NCBI RefSeq assembly: GCF_049634645.1
Contig: NC_134722.1
Coordinates: forward strand, 19,393,001 to 19,457,000
Length of the DNA stretch: 64,000 nucleotides
Source: Pelodiscus sinensis
Taxonomy: Eukaryota > Chordata > Testudines > Trionychidae
Direction: 5' to 3'
Each line of letters starts with the position of its first letter. Position 1 is the stretch's first letter. The position numbers were made by a program, and so were the translations under genes. Positions 1 to 12,820 of this stretch are shown here, piece by piece. Below the pieces are notes generated by a model. It made no database searches and had not been told where the DNA came from. It saw only the letters and a program-made list of their open reading frames with translations.

Positions 1-621
1 CTCCCTGGTCTTCTGGGGGGTCCCCCCAGCAGACCAGGGAGACGCGGAGCAAAGCCGTGGAGGACGCGGGCGGCGGGACCACGGCGCGTCTCCCTGGTCT
101 GCTGGGGGGGGCGCAGCGAGTGCGCCCTCCCCCCAGCAGACCAGGCTTTTCTCGCTGACGCCTGGGGTAGAGCAGCTGGGGCACTGCCAGGTTGGTCCCG
201 CAGCGCCACTCCTCGACGCTGCGGGACCAACCCGGCAGCACCCCAGCTGCTCTGCCCCAGGCGTCCTGATTCAGCCGCTGCTGAAACTGACCAGCAGCGG
301 CTGAATCAGGACGCCTGGGACAGAGCTGCTGGGGTGCTGCCGGGTTGGTCCAGTAGCACCGAGGAGTGGCACTGAGGGACCAACCCGGCAGCACCCCAGC
401 TGCTCTGCGCCAGGCGTCCCCAAGTCAGCCGCTGCTGAAACTGACCAGCGGCTGACTACAGGAAGCCCGAGGCAGAGCTGCTCTGCCTCAGGCTTCCTGT
501 AGTCAGCCGCTGGTCAGTTTCAACAGCAGCTGAATCTGGACGCTAGTTCTGACTTACATACAAATTCAACTTAAGAACAAACCTACAGTCCCTATCATGT
601 ACGTAACCCAGGGACTGCCTG
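1..621. mobile_element. Tigger/pogo-like MITE with GC-rich stacked inverted repeats, left end outside window
   Basis: The right end reads GGGACTGCCTG followed by TA (622-623), matching the TACAGGCAGTCCC-type terminus seen complete at 1239. The first 540 bases are GC-rich and consist of consecutive inverted repeats, for example CCCTGGTCTGCTGGGG against CCCCAGCAGACCAGGG, and CAGCTGCTCTGCC modules repeated in both orientations. The same GC-rich module occurs inside the element at 39783. No coding capacity is seen. Confidence 0.6.
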
Positions 622-1238
622 TACTGACATGTAAACTCCACATTTGTTTGGAGGAACAATAGTACAAAGTGACTTTAAAAGTATGAATATTAGTGGACAA
701 ATTGCACTTATGGAGTTACTCTGAATTTACGCTGGTGTAACAGTGAGAATGTAGCTCTCTGTATAGAAGTGAAACCCACACCCCTGCTGGGTATGGTGTA
801 TTGTCCCATGCAGTAGCACTAAGAACAGAGAGAGAGACAGAGACAGAGAGCTGAGCCCCAGATGGCTTTTAGCTCAAGCTATAGAAGCTGACATGGTAAG
901 CTGCAGAGGTCCCAGGTTCTGTTCCTCCTGTTTACATTACAGAAGCACATGAAGTAATGCGGCTGTCATTGTTGATGGTGACTGTAATAATAAAGATGGA
1001 GGCAACAGCCCTATCAGGAGTTAGAACTTGGCATAAATGTATTGTACAGTAAAGTGAAATTCACACCACTGCGCTGGCTACAAAAATGACGACACAGTTT
1101 CAATGTTCCTGCTCTTCACGGCAGGGACTAATCTGCTACACTGCATCTATATCTTCATTGGAATTAGGTGTGTGATTCCCAGTTCAAGTAAACATACTCA
1201 CACTAGCTTTTTTTATTGAGCTAGCATGTGAAACATAT
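622..1238. other. No gene; unclassified sequence
   Basis: AT-rich, with a short GA-rich run near 826-850 and a diverged fragment near 710-760 that resembles the old palindromic repeat described at 57424. Nothing else recognised. Confidence 0.4.
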
Positions 1239-1240
1239 TA

Positions 1241-1459
1241 CAGGCAGTCCCCGACTTATGAACGGGTTACGTTCCGAACACTGGTCGTAACTCGATTTGG
1301 TCATAAGTCGGAAACACCCTTAAACACGTTGCCTGCGCTGTTCGAAAAACTTGACATACATGGTTGTCAACTTGAAAATATTATAATGGGGTCAATGGGA
1401 GGTTGGTCGTAAGTACAGATGGTCATGAGTCAGTGTGTTCATAAGTCAGGGAGTGGCTG
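1241..1459. mobile_element. Tigger/pogo-like MITE (219 bp) with TA target duplication
   Basis: The ends are CAGGCAGTCCCCGACTTATG and, inverted, CAGCCACTCCCTGACTTATG. They are flanked by TA at 1239-1240 and 1460-1461. CAG...CTG termini with a TA duplication are characteristic of the Tigger/pogo branch of Tc1/mariner. Too short to encode a transposase, so non-autonomous. Confidence 0.75.
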
Positions 1460-1765
1460 TAGCTTAGTCATGGCAGCATATGCAGCAGCCGATGACAGTA
1501 CGAAATAGCCACCCCAAGTATGTGCCCATAAAGTCTGGGCAAGCTTGTAGTTGGGGTCACTTATTCCACTGCTTACTGCCATCCATGACTACAGTTCTAC
1601 TTTCAGCCTGCTAGCTTGATGAGAACAAAGGGACAGTATATCTGTGTCAGTTGGGAATCACACCCCATGCTCCAACTGGAAATGTAGCCTGTGTTTGTAA
1701 AGTGTCTACTGTGTCCTCACTGTGAGTTGGCTTCTGGCCCACCGACAGAAGGAGCAAAAGAGGCA

Positions 1766-1860
1766 GTTGCACTGGGCCCACCAATTTAAAGGGCCCCCGG
1801 CCACCACTGTCACTATGGCAGGAGCAATGGCAGCTGCTCGGACCCTTTAAATCACACCAC
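1766..1860. repeat. Fragment of a GGGCCC-rich interspersed repeat
   Basis: Shares phrases such as TTTAAAGGGCC and GGGCCCACC with fragments at 12541, 35077 and 47520. Family not identified. Confidence 0.35.
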
Positions 1861-3000
1861 ACATTCCAGGCAGCACTAAGGTCTGGCTGTTCCCAGATCC
1901 ACCCCTTCCGCCAGCATGGAGCCCCTCCTCCACCCTGCCCAGTATCCCAGCCAGCCAGTCTGCTCCCCCTCCTCCCCACGTTGGTCTTCATGCACTATCA
2001 CAATAAATGTAATTAATAATAAACTAAACAAGCTGCCCAGTACTTGAAATATAAAATGCAATCTTGCACATTTAAAAAAACACAATACTGTATTTGGATT
2101 CCATATTGATTTTACACAGGTAACTCCATTGATTGTGATGAGATTATACCTAATTTACATTATGAAAGTGATGCAGGAGCAGACTGACTGTATTTATTAT
2201 ATTAAATGGGAGAGCAATTACAAGCCACTGTAATGTGTTATTCTCATTAACAAGCTCATATATACTTTATTAGGCATTATGCAAATGCCAAGTTTAAACA
2301 GTGCTGGATAAGACAAACAGCTCTCAACAATAAAACTGGAAATTTTTCCAGTCCAGTAAAAAGACTGTTTACTTTACAAGAGTAAAGAATTCAGATTGTC
2401 TGCATATATGTCAGCATCTAACACAAGGATGAGTCTGAAACCTTAGCTCGTGATAGAAGGAGGTGCTGCTCTCAACCAGATGGCACTAAACTAACACAAA
2501 AACAGCATGCAGAGCAGCTGCTGAACATCCAAGGGGCAAAGACTAGGAAGGGAGCAAAGCTGTCAGGGTGAAAAAACTGGCTCCAGTTAACTGAAAAATG
2601 TGTTGTGGAACAAATGTTGAAGAGATATGTCATCAGTGGAAAAGGCTGAATGCTCCTTCAGGTAGAAGAGATTTACAGTTGCAGACAACTGCCATGGGTC
2701 CTTAGTGACTAGTTCAGCATCTTTTATTGGCACAAAGTCTGAGTCCTCTGAGCCCTTCCATCTTCTAATTCTCCTCCACTCTGAATGGATCACATTACTC
2801 ACTGAGGATTCCATGCACTGTCTACACATTCCCATCTACTTCTAGAAAGTTTTTCTGTTTAAACACAGAGGTCTACAGTTTTGAACTTGTCTGCTTAAAG
2901 TTTGGTACCTCAGTAAAAGCATACCAACCATATGCAATTTTGGATTGCATTAACAGAGGCAAATCATGCAAATCACAGAAGGTGATAGCATGGATGGTGG
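1861..3000. other. No gene; AT-rich unclassified sequence
   Basis: Short open frames here lack start context, splice sites and any family resemblance. Nothing else recognised. Confidence 0.4.
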
Positions 3001-3129
3001 GTGAACAGCTGGCTTGGAGAGGCAAGCCCAGCCCCTTCCATGCCCGCTAGAGCCCACACAGCCCCCACTACAGCCACTGACCCTTGCCCCATGCTCCCCA
3101 AGTTCTCCATTGTGGCTGCTCGCTGGCTA

Positions 3130-3540
3130 CCAAGGTGGGTGGCATGAAGTGCCAGGTTGCTGGGCATTGTAGCTGCTGGCCCTTTCTCTGTACTCCCAGC
3201 CTATCTGACCCCAAAGCTCCAGGTGTCCCAGTCTTCCCAACCCTGAGGCACCAGGCAGATGCACAGTGCCTACCTTCCAGGACCCAGAGCACTGGGTGGC
3301 CAGGTGGCCAGGCTGCCACACAGCCCCAGTCTTCCCAGCTCAGGGTAGCCATACACCCAGCCTTTCTGGCCCCAGAGCTATTAGCTGTGTAGCTGCCTGG
3401 CTGCATCAGCCTTCCCAGTGCCAGAGCACCAGGCAGACAGGAAGCATGGGCTACACTGTCAGACCCGACACCCAGGTGTCCCGCTTCCTTCTAGCCACCA
3501 GCCCCAGCACTGGGCAAAGAGCAGGTTGCAGCATTCAGGT
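3130..3540. repeat. Degenerate GC-rich minisatellite-like block
   Basis: Diverged phrases recur, such as CAGTCTTCCC at 3229 and 3327, CAGCCTTCCCAGTGCC at 3406 and GCACCAGGCAGA at 3246 and 3427. The several overlapping open frames on both strands come from the C-rich composition. No gene. Confidence 0.4.
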
Positions 3541-3649
3541 AAGGAAGGGTCCTAACCTGGGGTGGAGCATGGGTGGAGTTACCTATGTCAGTTTGGGTAG
3601 GACATTCCTTCTCTTGCCTTCATTACCCACCTCTCATGGGTGATAGGAT

Positions 3650-3959
3650 ACATGAGATGCTAATGAGGCCTCAGCTGGAGTTTCCAGTGTTGGTCACAGC
3701 TGTCTGGAAAGGATGTAGAGAAACTGGAAAGTATCCAGAGGAGAGCAATAAAGCTGATCAAAGGGATGGAAGTGAGCAAAGACAGAAGGAGCTGGGTATG
3801 TTTAGTTTGGGAAAGAGGAGATTGGTGGGGACATGATAGCAGTGTTTCATATACTTGAAAGGCTGCCATAAAAAAAAAAAAAAAGATGAAGGAAAGTTGT
3901 TTGCTCTGGCCAAAGAGGGCAAGACAAGAGGCAATGGATTCAAACTTGAAGTAGGAATA
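3650..3959 (+). mobile_element. CR1 LINE fragment
   Basis: Matches the 3' part of the CR1 reverse-transcriptase ORF and tail seen at 61084: GTAGAGAAACTGGAAAG, AGGAGAGCAATAAA, GGTATGTTTAGTTTGGG, GGGACATGATAGCAG. A poly(A) tract interrupts it at 3869. It ends abruptly where the MITE at 3960 begins. Confidence 0.75.
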
Positions 3960-4166
3960 AGAGCCTCCGGAAAAGGGCGCTTTTTCCGGAGGATCAGGGC
4001 CAGTGTAGACGCTCTTTTCCGGCTTTTAAAAAAGCCGGAAAAAAGCGGCGGACATTTTTATTTAAATGCCGCGGGGGATATTTAAATCCCCCGCGGATTT
4101 CCCTACGACGACTGGTGAAATTTACATGCCCCTTCCGGAAAAGGGGCCAGTGTAGACGTAGCCCAA
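3960..4166. mobile_element. Foldback MITE fragment, GTGTAGAC...AGCC type
   Basis: The right end GCCAGTGTAGACGTAGCC matches the ends of the elements at 25812, 27207 and 28934. Inside are hairpins built of TTTTCCGG modules and a GCGGGGGATATTTAAATCCCCCGC palindrome like those of the 25812 element. The left terminus is missing or diverged. Confidence 0.6.
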
Positions 4167-5429
4167 GTGTTCAACACCCCTGAAAATCCACTTTAATTAG
4201 ATGCCTCTGGAGTTTATTGCCCAGAAAGCACAACTGTGAGAAAGACTAAGTTCCTGAAAGTTTAGGAGATTGTCTGGTTTTGGTTAAGTATCCAAAGATA
4301 GTTTATCCTAAAATATCCAAGCTCAAATTACCTCATAATAATGTTTTAAATCCTATAGGGTTCCATAGAGATAAAATCTATAGAGTGAGAAAAGGGTCAG
4401 TGGAAATTTAATAAGGTTTTTAGACTCTAAATGCTAATAGAAAAATAGTGTTACTTGGTTTTGATTTTTCCCACTATCCTTCAGAATGCTGAGGCAGACA
4501 ATTCTCCATTAATTTCTATAGGATCCGAAGGAAAATATTGGTTTGTAGTCCCTGCATACATATGGGAAGAAAGGGCAGCTAAAATAGCTTCTCTGAGATG
4601 TGGCCAAATTGTCACTATTGGACTCCTCCAATGCCCACTATAGGCAAAGGAAATATTCCCATTGACTTCTGTAGACTCTGAATAAAGGCTTTAAGTGAGA
4701 CAGAAGTTGATTATGACTATATGGATTTGGCAAAACTTGGACTAGAAATTACCTGTAAAGACGACATTATTATGTTTTAAGCAACCATCCTTTGTTAAAC
4801 AAAGATCATTCTGTCAATCCAAAAAATAGAGTTATTTGCAAATATAAACACTAGCTACAACTGTCATCTGCTCTGGGTACCAGAGTCTATTGCCTAAGCT
4901 GCATCATCTGCAGATGACTGTTTTCCAGTGAACTGCAGTTAACATCCTCCCCATCTCTCCTTCTCCTCTTCACTCAGCAGTGAAATAGAAACTGCTTATT
5001 TTCTTATGAGGAAACCTAATTATAATCAGTCTCCTTAAAGAAGACTTTGAAAAATATCCGCTCATTAGGTGCTTAACCTTCCTGAATAATTAATGTATCA
5101 AAATTTTAAAAGAGCTATTCATCTTTGCCACTGCATGTCATAAAAATGTGAAATAATGTAACCAAAGACCAGTCTTCTAGAAAACTGGAAAAATCAATCC
5201 CATTACCTTTGCTAAATTGTGATGAAGCATAGGGGCAAGCGAGTATTTCACTGCAGGATGTTATTATTTAAAGTCTTCTATAAAATATGTTGCACATTTG
5301 GCTACATTTATTATAACATACCTGTAAGACCTCAGACATTGGTCTCTTTTTAATCTCATGCTTCTCAGAGTTGCTCCTGAATTATTTAATAAAGTAATTC
5401 CTCTCTGGCTTGCAGGGTAAAAGAAATAG

Positions 5430-5797
5430 CGGGTCTACATTTTCTTCTTTGCATTTAGGGTAGGAGGAGAAATTAAAGTATATGTTGCTGTCCCAGAACA
5501 GAGCACAAATATTCTATGGACTTGTATCCACTACGCTGGGCATCGACACTACAGCAATTGATTTACTGGCTGTTAATTTATTGTGTCTGGTTAAATAAAT
5601 TGATCTCCGAGTGCTCCCCAGTCGATGCCAATACTCCACCAGGATGAGAAGAGTAGTTGGTGTCAATGGCAGAGTAGCCCCTGCTGACCTTACTGCACAC
5701 AAGACACTGTGGTAAGTATGTTGACTTTAGCTATGCTATTTGCATAGCTGAATTCACGTAGATTAGATCGACAGTGGGGGTTAGTGTAGACGAGGCC
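5430..5797. mobile_element. Possible foldback-type MITE
   Basis: The right end TTAGTGTAGACGAGGCC resembles the GTGTAGAC...GGCC terminus of the family at 39407 and 56185. The left end GGGTCTACATTTTC is only a partial match, so the extent is uncertain. Confidence 0.35.
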
Positions 5798-7618
5798 TAT
5801 GTGAGCTCTATGAAGACCCATCTGCTTCTCACACTGAACTACCTTAACTTTCATGGGTGCAATGCCCATTAAACTCACTGTGGTCTAAACCTGGGAAACT
5901 CCCATTGGACTGCAACAGAAGAATAAATCAGGTCCACAAGCATAATTGCAACCACTCAACTTGGAATGTTTAACTTTCCCCCTTCCCTCTCCCTAAATAT
6001 TCATCAGCTTTAAAAATTGCAATGCAACAATTTAATTCAAAAGTTTTCCCATTAGAGTTTTTTTCTTAAATTTTGAGGTCTCTTTAGTGCTTTGCAACTA
6101 AATCCGAACAGCAGCATTTCTGTGTCCTTCCTGTACAGGTGGAAATGAATATACAAAGTGCAAGGCAGAGGAGAATCATGCCCTAAATTGAAGACATGCA
6201 ACCAAATTGTGCTCTCAAACATACCGGTGTGAACCACAGTTGCTTCAAATCTATACTGCTGTTGTCAAGAGCAGAATTTGACTCATGTTTATTTTCCAAA
6301 ATTTCAGTATACACCAATCTACTAAATATTTTTTCATGCCACTAGCAAACTCATCAATTCTGCACCAAGGGAAGTAGTGGAAGTTTATGGGAACTCCCAA
6401 CTGACTGATGAGCACTTCATTCATCATTGTTTCTGGTGTACAAATCCTGATGGCTTTGACTTACTAAAATATTGAAGAATCTTGTTCCATTTGAACACAA
6501 AACATTTGAAAATAAACCATACTAAGTATTCATTCTGGGATTGTTTTAAACTGTTTAGTACTAAACATATTAAGCACCAGCACTGGTTTGTATTTCTGGT
6601 AGAGTCCATTTCCCTTTATTCAGATACTTATTTGTTGTCCCTCTGAAAAGGTAAGCATAGTAATAATAAGCCTAAGTTTATCTGGTTTCCTCCACTCTTT
6701 TCTGTCATTGGCATTACTAAGGTTTGGAACAATAACAGGATGCTGGCATGCAGGATGGGAAAAGGCTGACTCCCAGCTGGGGAACCTTGGAGATTGGAAA
6801 GCTGAACACTCCCAGAATTGCTTAATGACAATGAAAACTGATTTTTTTGTTACTTGTTCTTCACTCTGAGTAGTGCTGTGTAGATTTCTGGATACTTTTG
6901 ATTTAGTTTGTCTAACTTTGGATAAAAGTAAAGCTTCACCGCCTCTTGTGTAACAGGTAAGGGACAGTGGAGTACTCTTTCTCTTTTCAAGTAAATTTTA
7001 AGGGCTTTTATTGCTTTGATTTCTGTTTAAAGTTCTGAGATGGACTATTTACTTAATATTCTGTCATTAGATATCTTTGCAGCATCCTCTAAGGTGATCC
7101 TGCTGTAACTTGGGCATAATTCTATTGGCATCAGTGGAGATACTATTAGTTTACACTGGCATGAAATTAAAATCAGGTTCTCTGAGGCTACAGAAAAATA
7201 CTCTCACACTGTAAGGAGTATTTAGACTTGAAGAAATATATCTTTTTTATACCTGTGGTTCATGATGCAAGCTGAGATACCAGGATATGCTGTCACTGGG
7301 CTTTTACAAGGAGACATAATAACAGAATCAATACTACAAAATGTATCTGGGGACCTTTCAGCTGCAGTGCAGACAGTAATAGGCTTACTAGTTTGTCATT
7401 GGAAAAAATGTATGCTATGTTATATCTGGCTTCCTTCAGACATAAATACATTGGCTCAAGGTTGCAGAGTTCCTTGGGTATTCTTACCTACTTAAAATTG
7501 TGAAAGGAATATTACTGCTATTGGAGCTAAGAACCAAAAAGTTAGAGCTCTCATGTTCAAAAGGCAACTCTATGCAGATTTCACATAGCTGGAACTACAT
7601 ATGTGTAAAGACAAGGCA

Positions 7619-7646
7619 CTTTAAATCACTTATAAGTGATTTAAAG
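7619..7646. repeat. Perfect 28-bp palindrome
   Basis: Two 14-bp arms without a spacer, CTTTAAATCACTTA and its exact complement. It is isolated and not part of a recognised repeat. Confidence 0.9.
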
Positions 7647-7935
7647 CTTCAAAAGGGACTCAGGCAAATAGGAATATAAGTCCCCATTGACTTTCAATGA
7701 GATTTTGGGGCCTAAGTTCCTGGGCAACTTTTAAAAATGGGACTCAGGTGCTTCTGAAAATGTTACCCTTGATGTTCTAAGTTCCATTTAATTATACCTA
7801 ATCCCTACAATCATCTGTTGGTCTGGAAGTAGAAGCTTCTGGCTCTCAGCTCTCCAAACTTACTAGTTTTTTGGTAAGTTACTTTATGGAGAGGGCCTTG
7901 AAACAGGAAAACCGCTGACAGAGCTTTTATGTTGT

Positions 7936-7960
7936 TATAACTATAATGTTTATAGTTATA
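7936..7960. repeat. Inverted repeat, 11-bp arms with 3-nt loop
   Basis: TATAACTATAA, then TGT, then TTATAGTTATA: perfect arms in AT-rich DNA. Confidence 0.85.
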
Positions 7961-10900
7961 GTAGCAGGTCCCTCAGTTGTATTTTTCCATGCAACTTGCA
8001 AAGACACAAATGTTTATGAATAAGAGTGGAATCAATGCATCTTTGTGTCTGTTGGAATTATAGTCAGGGAGGACTATACCTCACCGTGCTGCATGCCATG
8101 CTACAGGAAAGAATGTGAAATTCAAGAAAAAAAAATGTGGAATAGGCTGCTTTTGTGAATAGTTCTCCGATCTTAAATATTAAATATTAAAATTGTGATT
8201 TTTCTATAGGGCTAGATGCAGGGCTCAGTACTGAACATGCTTAAGCAGAAGGTGTTTCACAAACAGTTAACGGTTATGAAGGTATTTGTCAAAATAATAT
8301 GTTTGCCTCATATCCTGCTTTTGTTGAAGTAGAATAGAGTAATTAAAAACAGGATATATGTGAAGGGACTTGTATAATTTCTGCCTTGGAAGCTCATATG
8401 ATTGTAGCTTTTGCTGAGCTTGGCTATATAAACATAAAATAATATTTAAAAGAAAACAAATCTTCCTTTTCCAGTGAAAAATAGAAAAAATAAACTATTT
8501 CTTGTCTGCAAGATGGGGTTTAAAATCAAGCAAATAGTGGTGGTTGGGTTTTCAAAAAGGATTAGTCTAAAGTTTTACCATTTATACATCATTTTTGTTT
8601 CTAATGTAAGTGTATCCACATTCCAGATCACTTTGGAGCTTAATTTAGATAGATTCAAACTCTAATGACAAGTGGGGAAAAATGTCTTTCATGAGATGTG
8701 TGAACTGGAAATATTTTGTGTTGGAGGAAAGCATTTTAAAAAGGTGCACAAAGTACTTTTCACTCTTCATTCCAGTATGTTTAAAATGAGAGGAGCCCCA
8801 ATTGCTGAGCACATATGTTGGTAGAATTAATTTCCTTTTTGCACTGTTATGTGTCAGTCATTATTTGTGCAAACTAGAGATGTGCCCAAGAAATAGGGGG
8901 AGGAGGGAGATTTGCAAGGCACAAAAAGCGGACGGGCACCCAAGACACACTGACTTTCATTGGAAGCTGGATGCTTACCTCCTATTTACGCCTTTGAAAA
9001 TCCTTCCAAGAATTTGGATTTAGATCTGGATTCCAAACAGACCTTGACTTCACTCAGATGCAGGGATACAAGTGTGGCCTACTACAAAGATAGCAGCTGT
9101 TTGCTTACCTCAATTCTGGATTTAGATTTGAAATGACGACAACGTTTTGGAGCGATCAAGTCTGGGAGAACTGGTTTAGTGTCATATTTACTACCAACAT
9201 CAAAACACAAGGACCCACCATAATGACGGTCACAAGTCATGGTGATCTGAAGCCACCATTTCACCTTATGTGAGCAGTTTTATAGTTCTGAGATCCATTC
9301 TCAAAAATACTACTGGGAAACGTACTTCCAGAATTCTTGGTATTGTAGTGGAAACACGGAAAGGAACAATGCCATGGTTAAGGCTGCATACAACTAAAAT
9401 ATTTCAGTTATCAGGGGGTTTCCATTAACATTTTCTTTTGTTTCTGAATTTCACAACCCACTCATATCCCAATTTCTGCTTTGAGTTTGGGGTTTGTTCA
9501 AATCCCCAAACTCAAATCCCATAAAAAACTGCTAAGTTTTCCATTAAAGGCTACAGCTTCAAGGCAAAAACATAAATTGGCCCATTCACTGACCTTATGT
9601 TTACTCAACCAGATTGTGAGCTTTAAATATACCTTATAGCAAGCTTGTTCAAATTTGTAACAAAGCATGAAACCAGGCAAATTGAGGGATGTATGGGTTT
9701 TTTTAACACATTTTTCAGAGCCCTGTGACATACTTTCAAGAATATGTTACTATCTTCTGGAGCTTATTTTATTGCATGAAATATCAATATGGCAGGCAGA
9801 TATGGTATTTTGGGCCTGACCCTCTAAAGTGTTGTGCATCCTTAATTCCCCTAAACATTCACTTGAACTAAAAGTTCTCAGGAAACATTCAACACCAGAC
9901 CCTGCATAAGTCCAAATTCCATGAAACTCATGAAAGTCAATGAGCTGGAAAGATACATATACACACACCATGTTTTGTCTTGTGGCTGATTCCACTGAAA
10001 GGCAGTTGCTGTTATTTAATGTCCATTTCAGGCACAGCGTGAATTTAGCATTCCCTAGTATATATGGGACACAATAAGTTATTGTGAAAAATAATTTGGA
10101 GAAAAAAGTCAACTTTCTGCAATCAGGCTGCTGAGTCACTTCAATTCACATGAGAGTTTCAGTAACAGAAAACAGTAGCTGCACTAAGGAACAAAGCTCA
10201 GAACAGATATATTTGTGTGGCAAATGCTCTCAAAAGTTAGGACTACTAGGTAAAAGTATGATTAATACTACATTTGAAAGGACAGAAACATTCCACTTGC
10301 AGGGGAAAGCTTGCTACTTTGGAGGATAGAGAAAAGTATTGTTACCAGAGATGCACCATTTAAAGTCAGCTCATTCACAGGCCAGTATTATCAAAGGTAT
10401 TGTGCTGCCATAGCACCATGGTCTCAAATGGGTAGCGTAGTTGCAAAGTCACACTCCAGCTAAACAGGGGCCAAAGCAGAATCTGATCCCATTTGAATTT
10501 CTGGTAGGTATTTGGAATCTAAACCCTGCATGCAAACCCTTCTGTACAGTATGGGTTCCAGACCAGATTCAAAAGCAAAATCTTTTTTTTTATTATTATT
10601 ATAGGTTTAAAGACAAGACTACTAAAAATCAAAACAAACTATTATTTGACCCAACACCCGCCAGTCCTTCCCTTGCAACATAACTCTTGGCCATCCCAAC
10701 ATCTTGAGCCCCAAATCCTTGAGTCCTTCTCCCTCCTCAGTTCAGCCACACCCTCTGAACAAATCTCCATCCCCTTTGCACATGGAGAGTTTAGAACAGC
10801 AGCTCCTGATGTCAAAGGAAGCTCACTAGTCTGTAGAGAGGTGGTGTCTGCATAGCAAGCCCGAGCCTATTGTCTCTGCTCCAGTAAAGCTGGGGAAGGG

Positions 10901-11461
10901 CGTTCCTGCTACACGTAGAGTTTGGAGGGGGTGCTTGACTTTACCTTGCCACTGCCATCATACTGCTGCCCCTCCCAATGCTACTCACCTGCAGCTTGTG
11001 CTTTGAAAGTGTTCTAGGAGCACAAAGGGTGCCCTATTACTAATAAGATGTGAGATTGGGTTTATTTCTATCTGCTTTTAGGAAAAAACAATTCTGTCAA
11101 AAATAAAACTCTGACCTACTGACATGTGCTTAGCTTTGTGCAACTGTGGTATATAGGGCCCAAACCTGCAGCAAATAGATACACATTCCATTACCCATTA
11201 GTTCTGTGGGTGTTTTATCTTTCCTGTGAAAGATCAACAAATACCTCTACAGAGAGCCAGCATAGGGTTAATATACCTCTAAACACCACGAAACAGACTC
11301 ACCCACTATGGATATTAATGGAAGGGGAGGAACTCTTACATAGTTTCCCTTTGGGAAGATGACTAATCATTACAATGTTGTATGGAAACAAAGTGTTCTG
11401 TTTAACAGATATAGTGGCTCTGTACCTCTGCAGCCAGAGTAGCCACTAGAGTTTGCTAGTA

Positions 11462-11929
11462 AAGGTTGAACTTCTCTAAACCGCGACTATGGTCCAGCAA
11501 CATCCAAGATCTGGCAGGACCATGTTTGTTCCTAGACTAGAGAATCCCAATGGAGCGCTGGTGGCAGGAGCCCTGTGGAGGCCAGGAGCCCAGTCGGGCT
11601 GGCTGTAGGAGGACCGGCGACCAGGAGCCCTGCTGCAAGAGTCCAGCCGGGCTGGCAGCAGGGCAAATGGCATGCCAACATGCCCTGGCAGGGCAGTGGG
11701 CTGCCTGTGGGGCCAGCAGCAGAAGAGGAGCCAGCACAGAGGCCAGCAGCTGGGGAGTCCAGCTGTGGCCATGAGCCCAGCTGGGCCTATGGCAGGGGGG
11801 AGCTGGCAGCCAAGCCAGAAGCAGAACCGGGCTGTAGGGCCTGTGACAAGGGGGCCAGAAATGACCTCCCCTGGTATGGCAAAAACCCTGGTAAGGTCCC
11901 TAGAGTGCTGGACCAGATAGGTCCAACTT
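11462..11929. mobile_element. Non-autonomous DNA transposon with GGTTGAAC/GTCCAAC ends
   Basis: The left end GGTTGAACTTCTCTAAACC and the inverse of the right end, AAGTTGGACCTATCTGGTCC, form imperfect terminal repeats. The GC-rich middle repeats CAGGAGCCC and CCAGCCGGGCTGG phrases. Relatives lie at 43231 and 45313. Several overlapping open frames are composition artefacts. Superfamily not determined. Confidence 0.55.
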
Positions 11930-12540
11930 GTGTCTTTGGATTTGTACAGTTCCGTCTTCCAGTAATTGTACTCAAGAGGACTAAAATCTCAAGAAGAAGG
12001 AATTGAGTAAGTTTCCTGCCGTAATATGCTGCATCATTTCCCTCGTGCTGACCTAACTTAGAGAGGTTGTGAATTGTTCCACTTTCCCTATATGGTCTCA
12101 TCTTTGATTTTTCTAAATCAAGACAAATGCGTCAGTTACATAAGAAATGTACAACAAAAAAACCAGGCCAGGGCATAAAGACTGACCACAGATTCTCACA
12201 TTAATCAAAGGTAGTAACAATTACCTCCTAATCACAAGAAATGCAGCTAGCAATCCTTCAGAGTCAGAGAGCAAACCCACATTCTGAACAAAGCTTGGGT
12301 TTGGATCTGGAGCGGAGCAAGAACTTTCCAAATGCTGTGGTTGTTTGCAGACCCATACTCCAGATGTGGCACAGCAGCAGGCACTGTGGCTGAGACAGCA
12401 CCTTTGCACTAGGGGGCAGATTACACTTCTATTCACTAAGCCTTTGTTGAATGAATGAGTTACAACTTTTCATGCTATAAAGACCGTTCCTTTGTAGTTT
12501 TATTTAAATAAATATGGTTATTATTGAACTCAGGTCTTGG
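11930..12540. other. No gene; unclassified sequence
   Basis: AT-rich, nothing recognised. Confidence 0.4.
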
Positions 12541-12820
12541 GGTGTTGACAGGGGACCAACAGACATGTTGGGCCCCTGAGCAAGGTGGAGGTGGCCCAGC
12601 TCTGTGCTCCAGTAAGGGGCAGGGCTGGGATCAGAACTGCCTGTAATGTGATGCACATACACACACACCCCAAGCAGCCCTCAGAGACATCCAGAGAACA
12701 CCACAGGCTCTAGCAGCAATTTAAAGGGCCTGCTAGCCACGAATGCAGGCCTTTTGGAATCACCAGGCCTTGGGACATCTATCCCTTTGGTTCCCCCATC
12801 CTCCCCACCAGCGGCAGGCC
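12541..12820. repeat. GGGCCC-rich interspersed repeat copy
   Basis: GGGCCCCTGAGCAAGG near the left side and CAGCGGCAGGCC at the right side match the copies at 35077 and 47520. A short (AC)n tract lies inside it at 12657-12668. Confidence 0.4.

Larger units (their letters stand above)
4167..11461. other. Long non-coding stretch, no gene recognised
   Basis: AT-rich with many stops. All open frames are under about 130 codons and show neither splice sites nor motifs. It contains a probable repeat at 5430-5797, a 28-bp palindrome at 7619, an inverted repeat at 7936 and a small T-rich run at 10582. It could be intergenic sequence or part of CDH5 intron 1. Confidence 0.5.

Noticed and set aside
11476..12101. 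Overlapping frames of up to 143 codons on both strands
   Set aside because: GC-rich body of a terminal-repeat element, with no domain and no splice signals.
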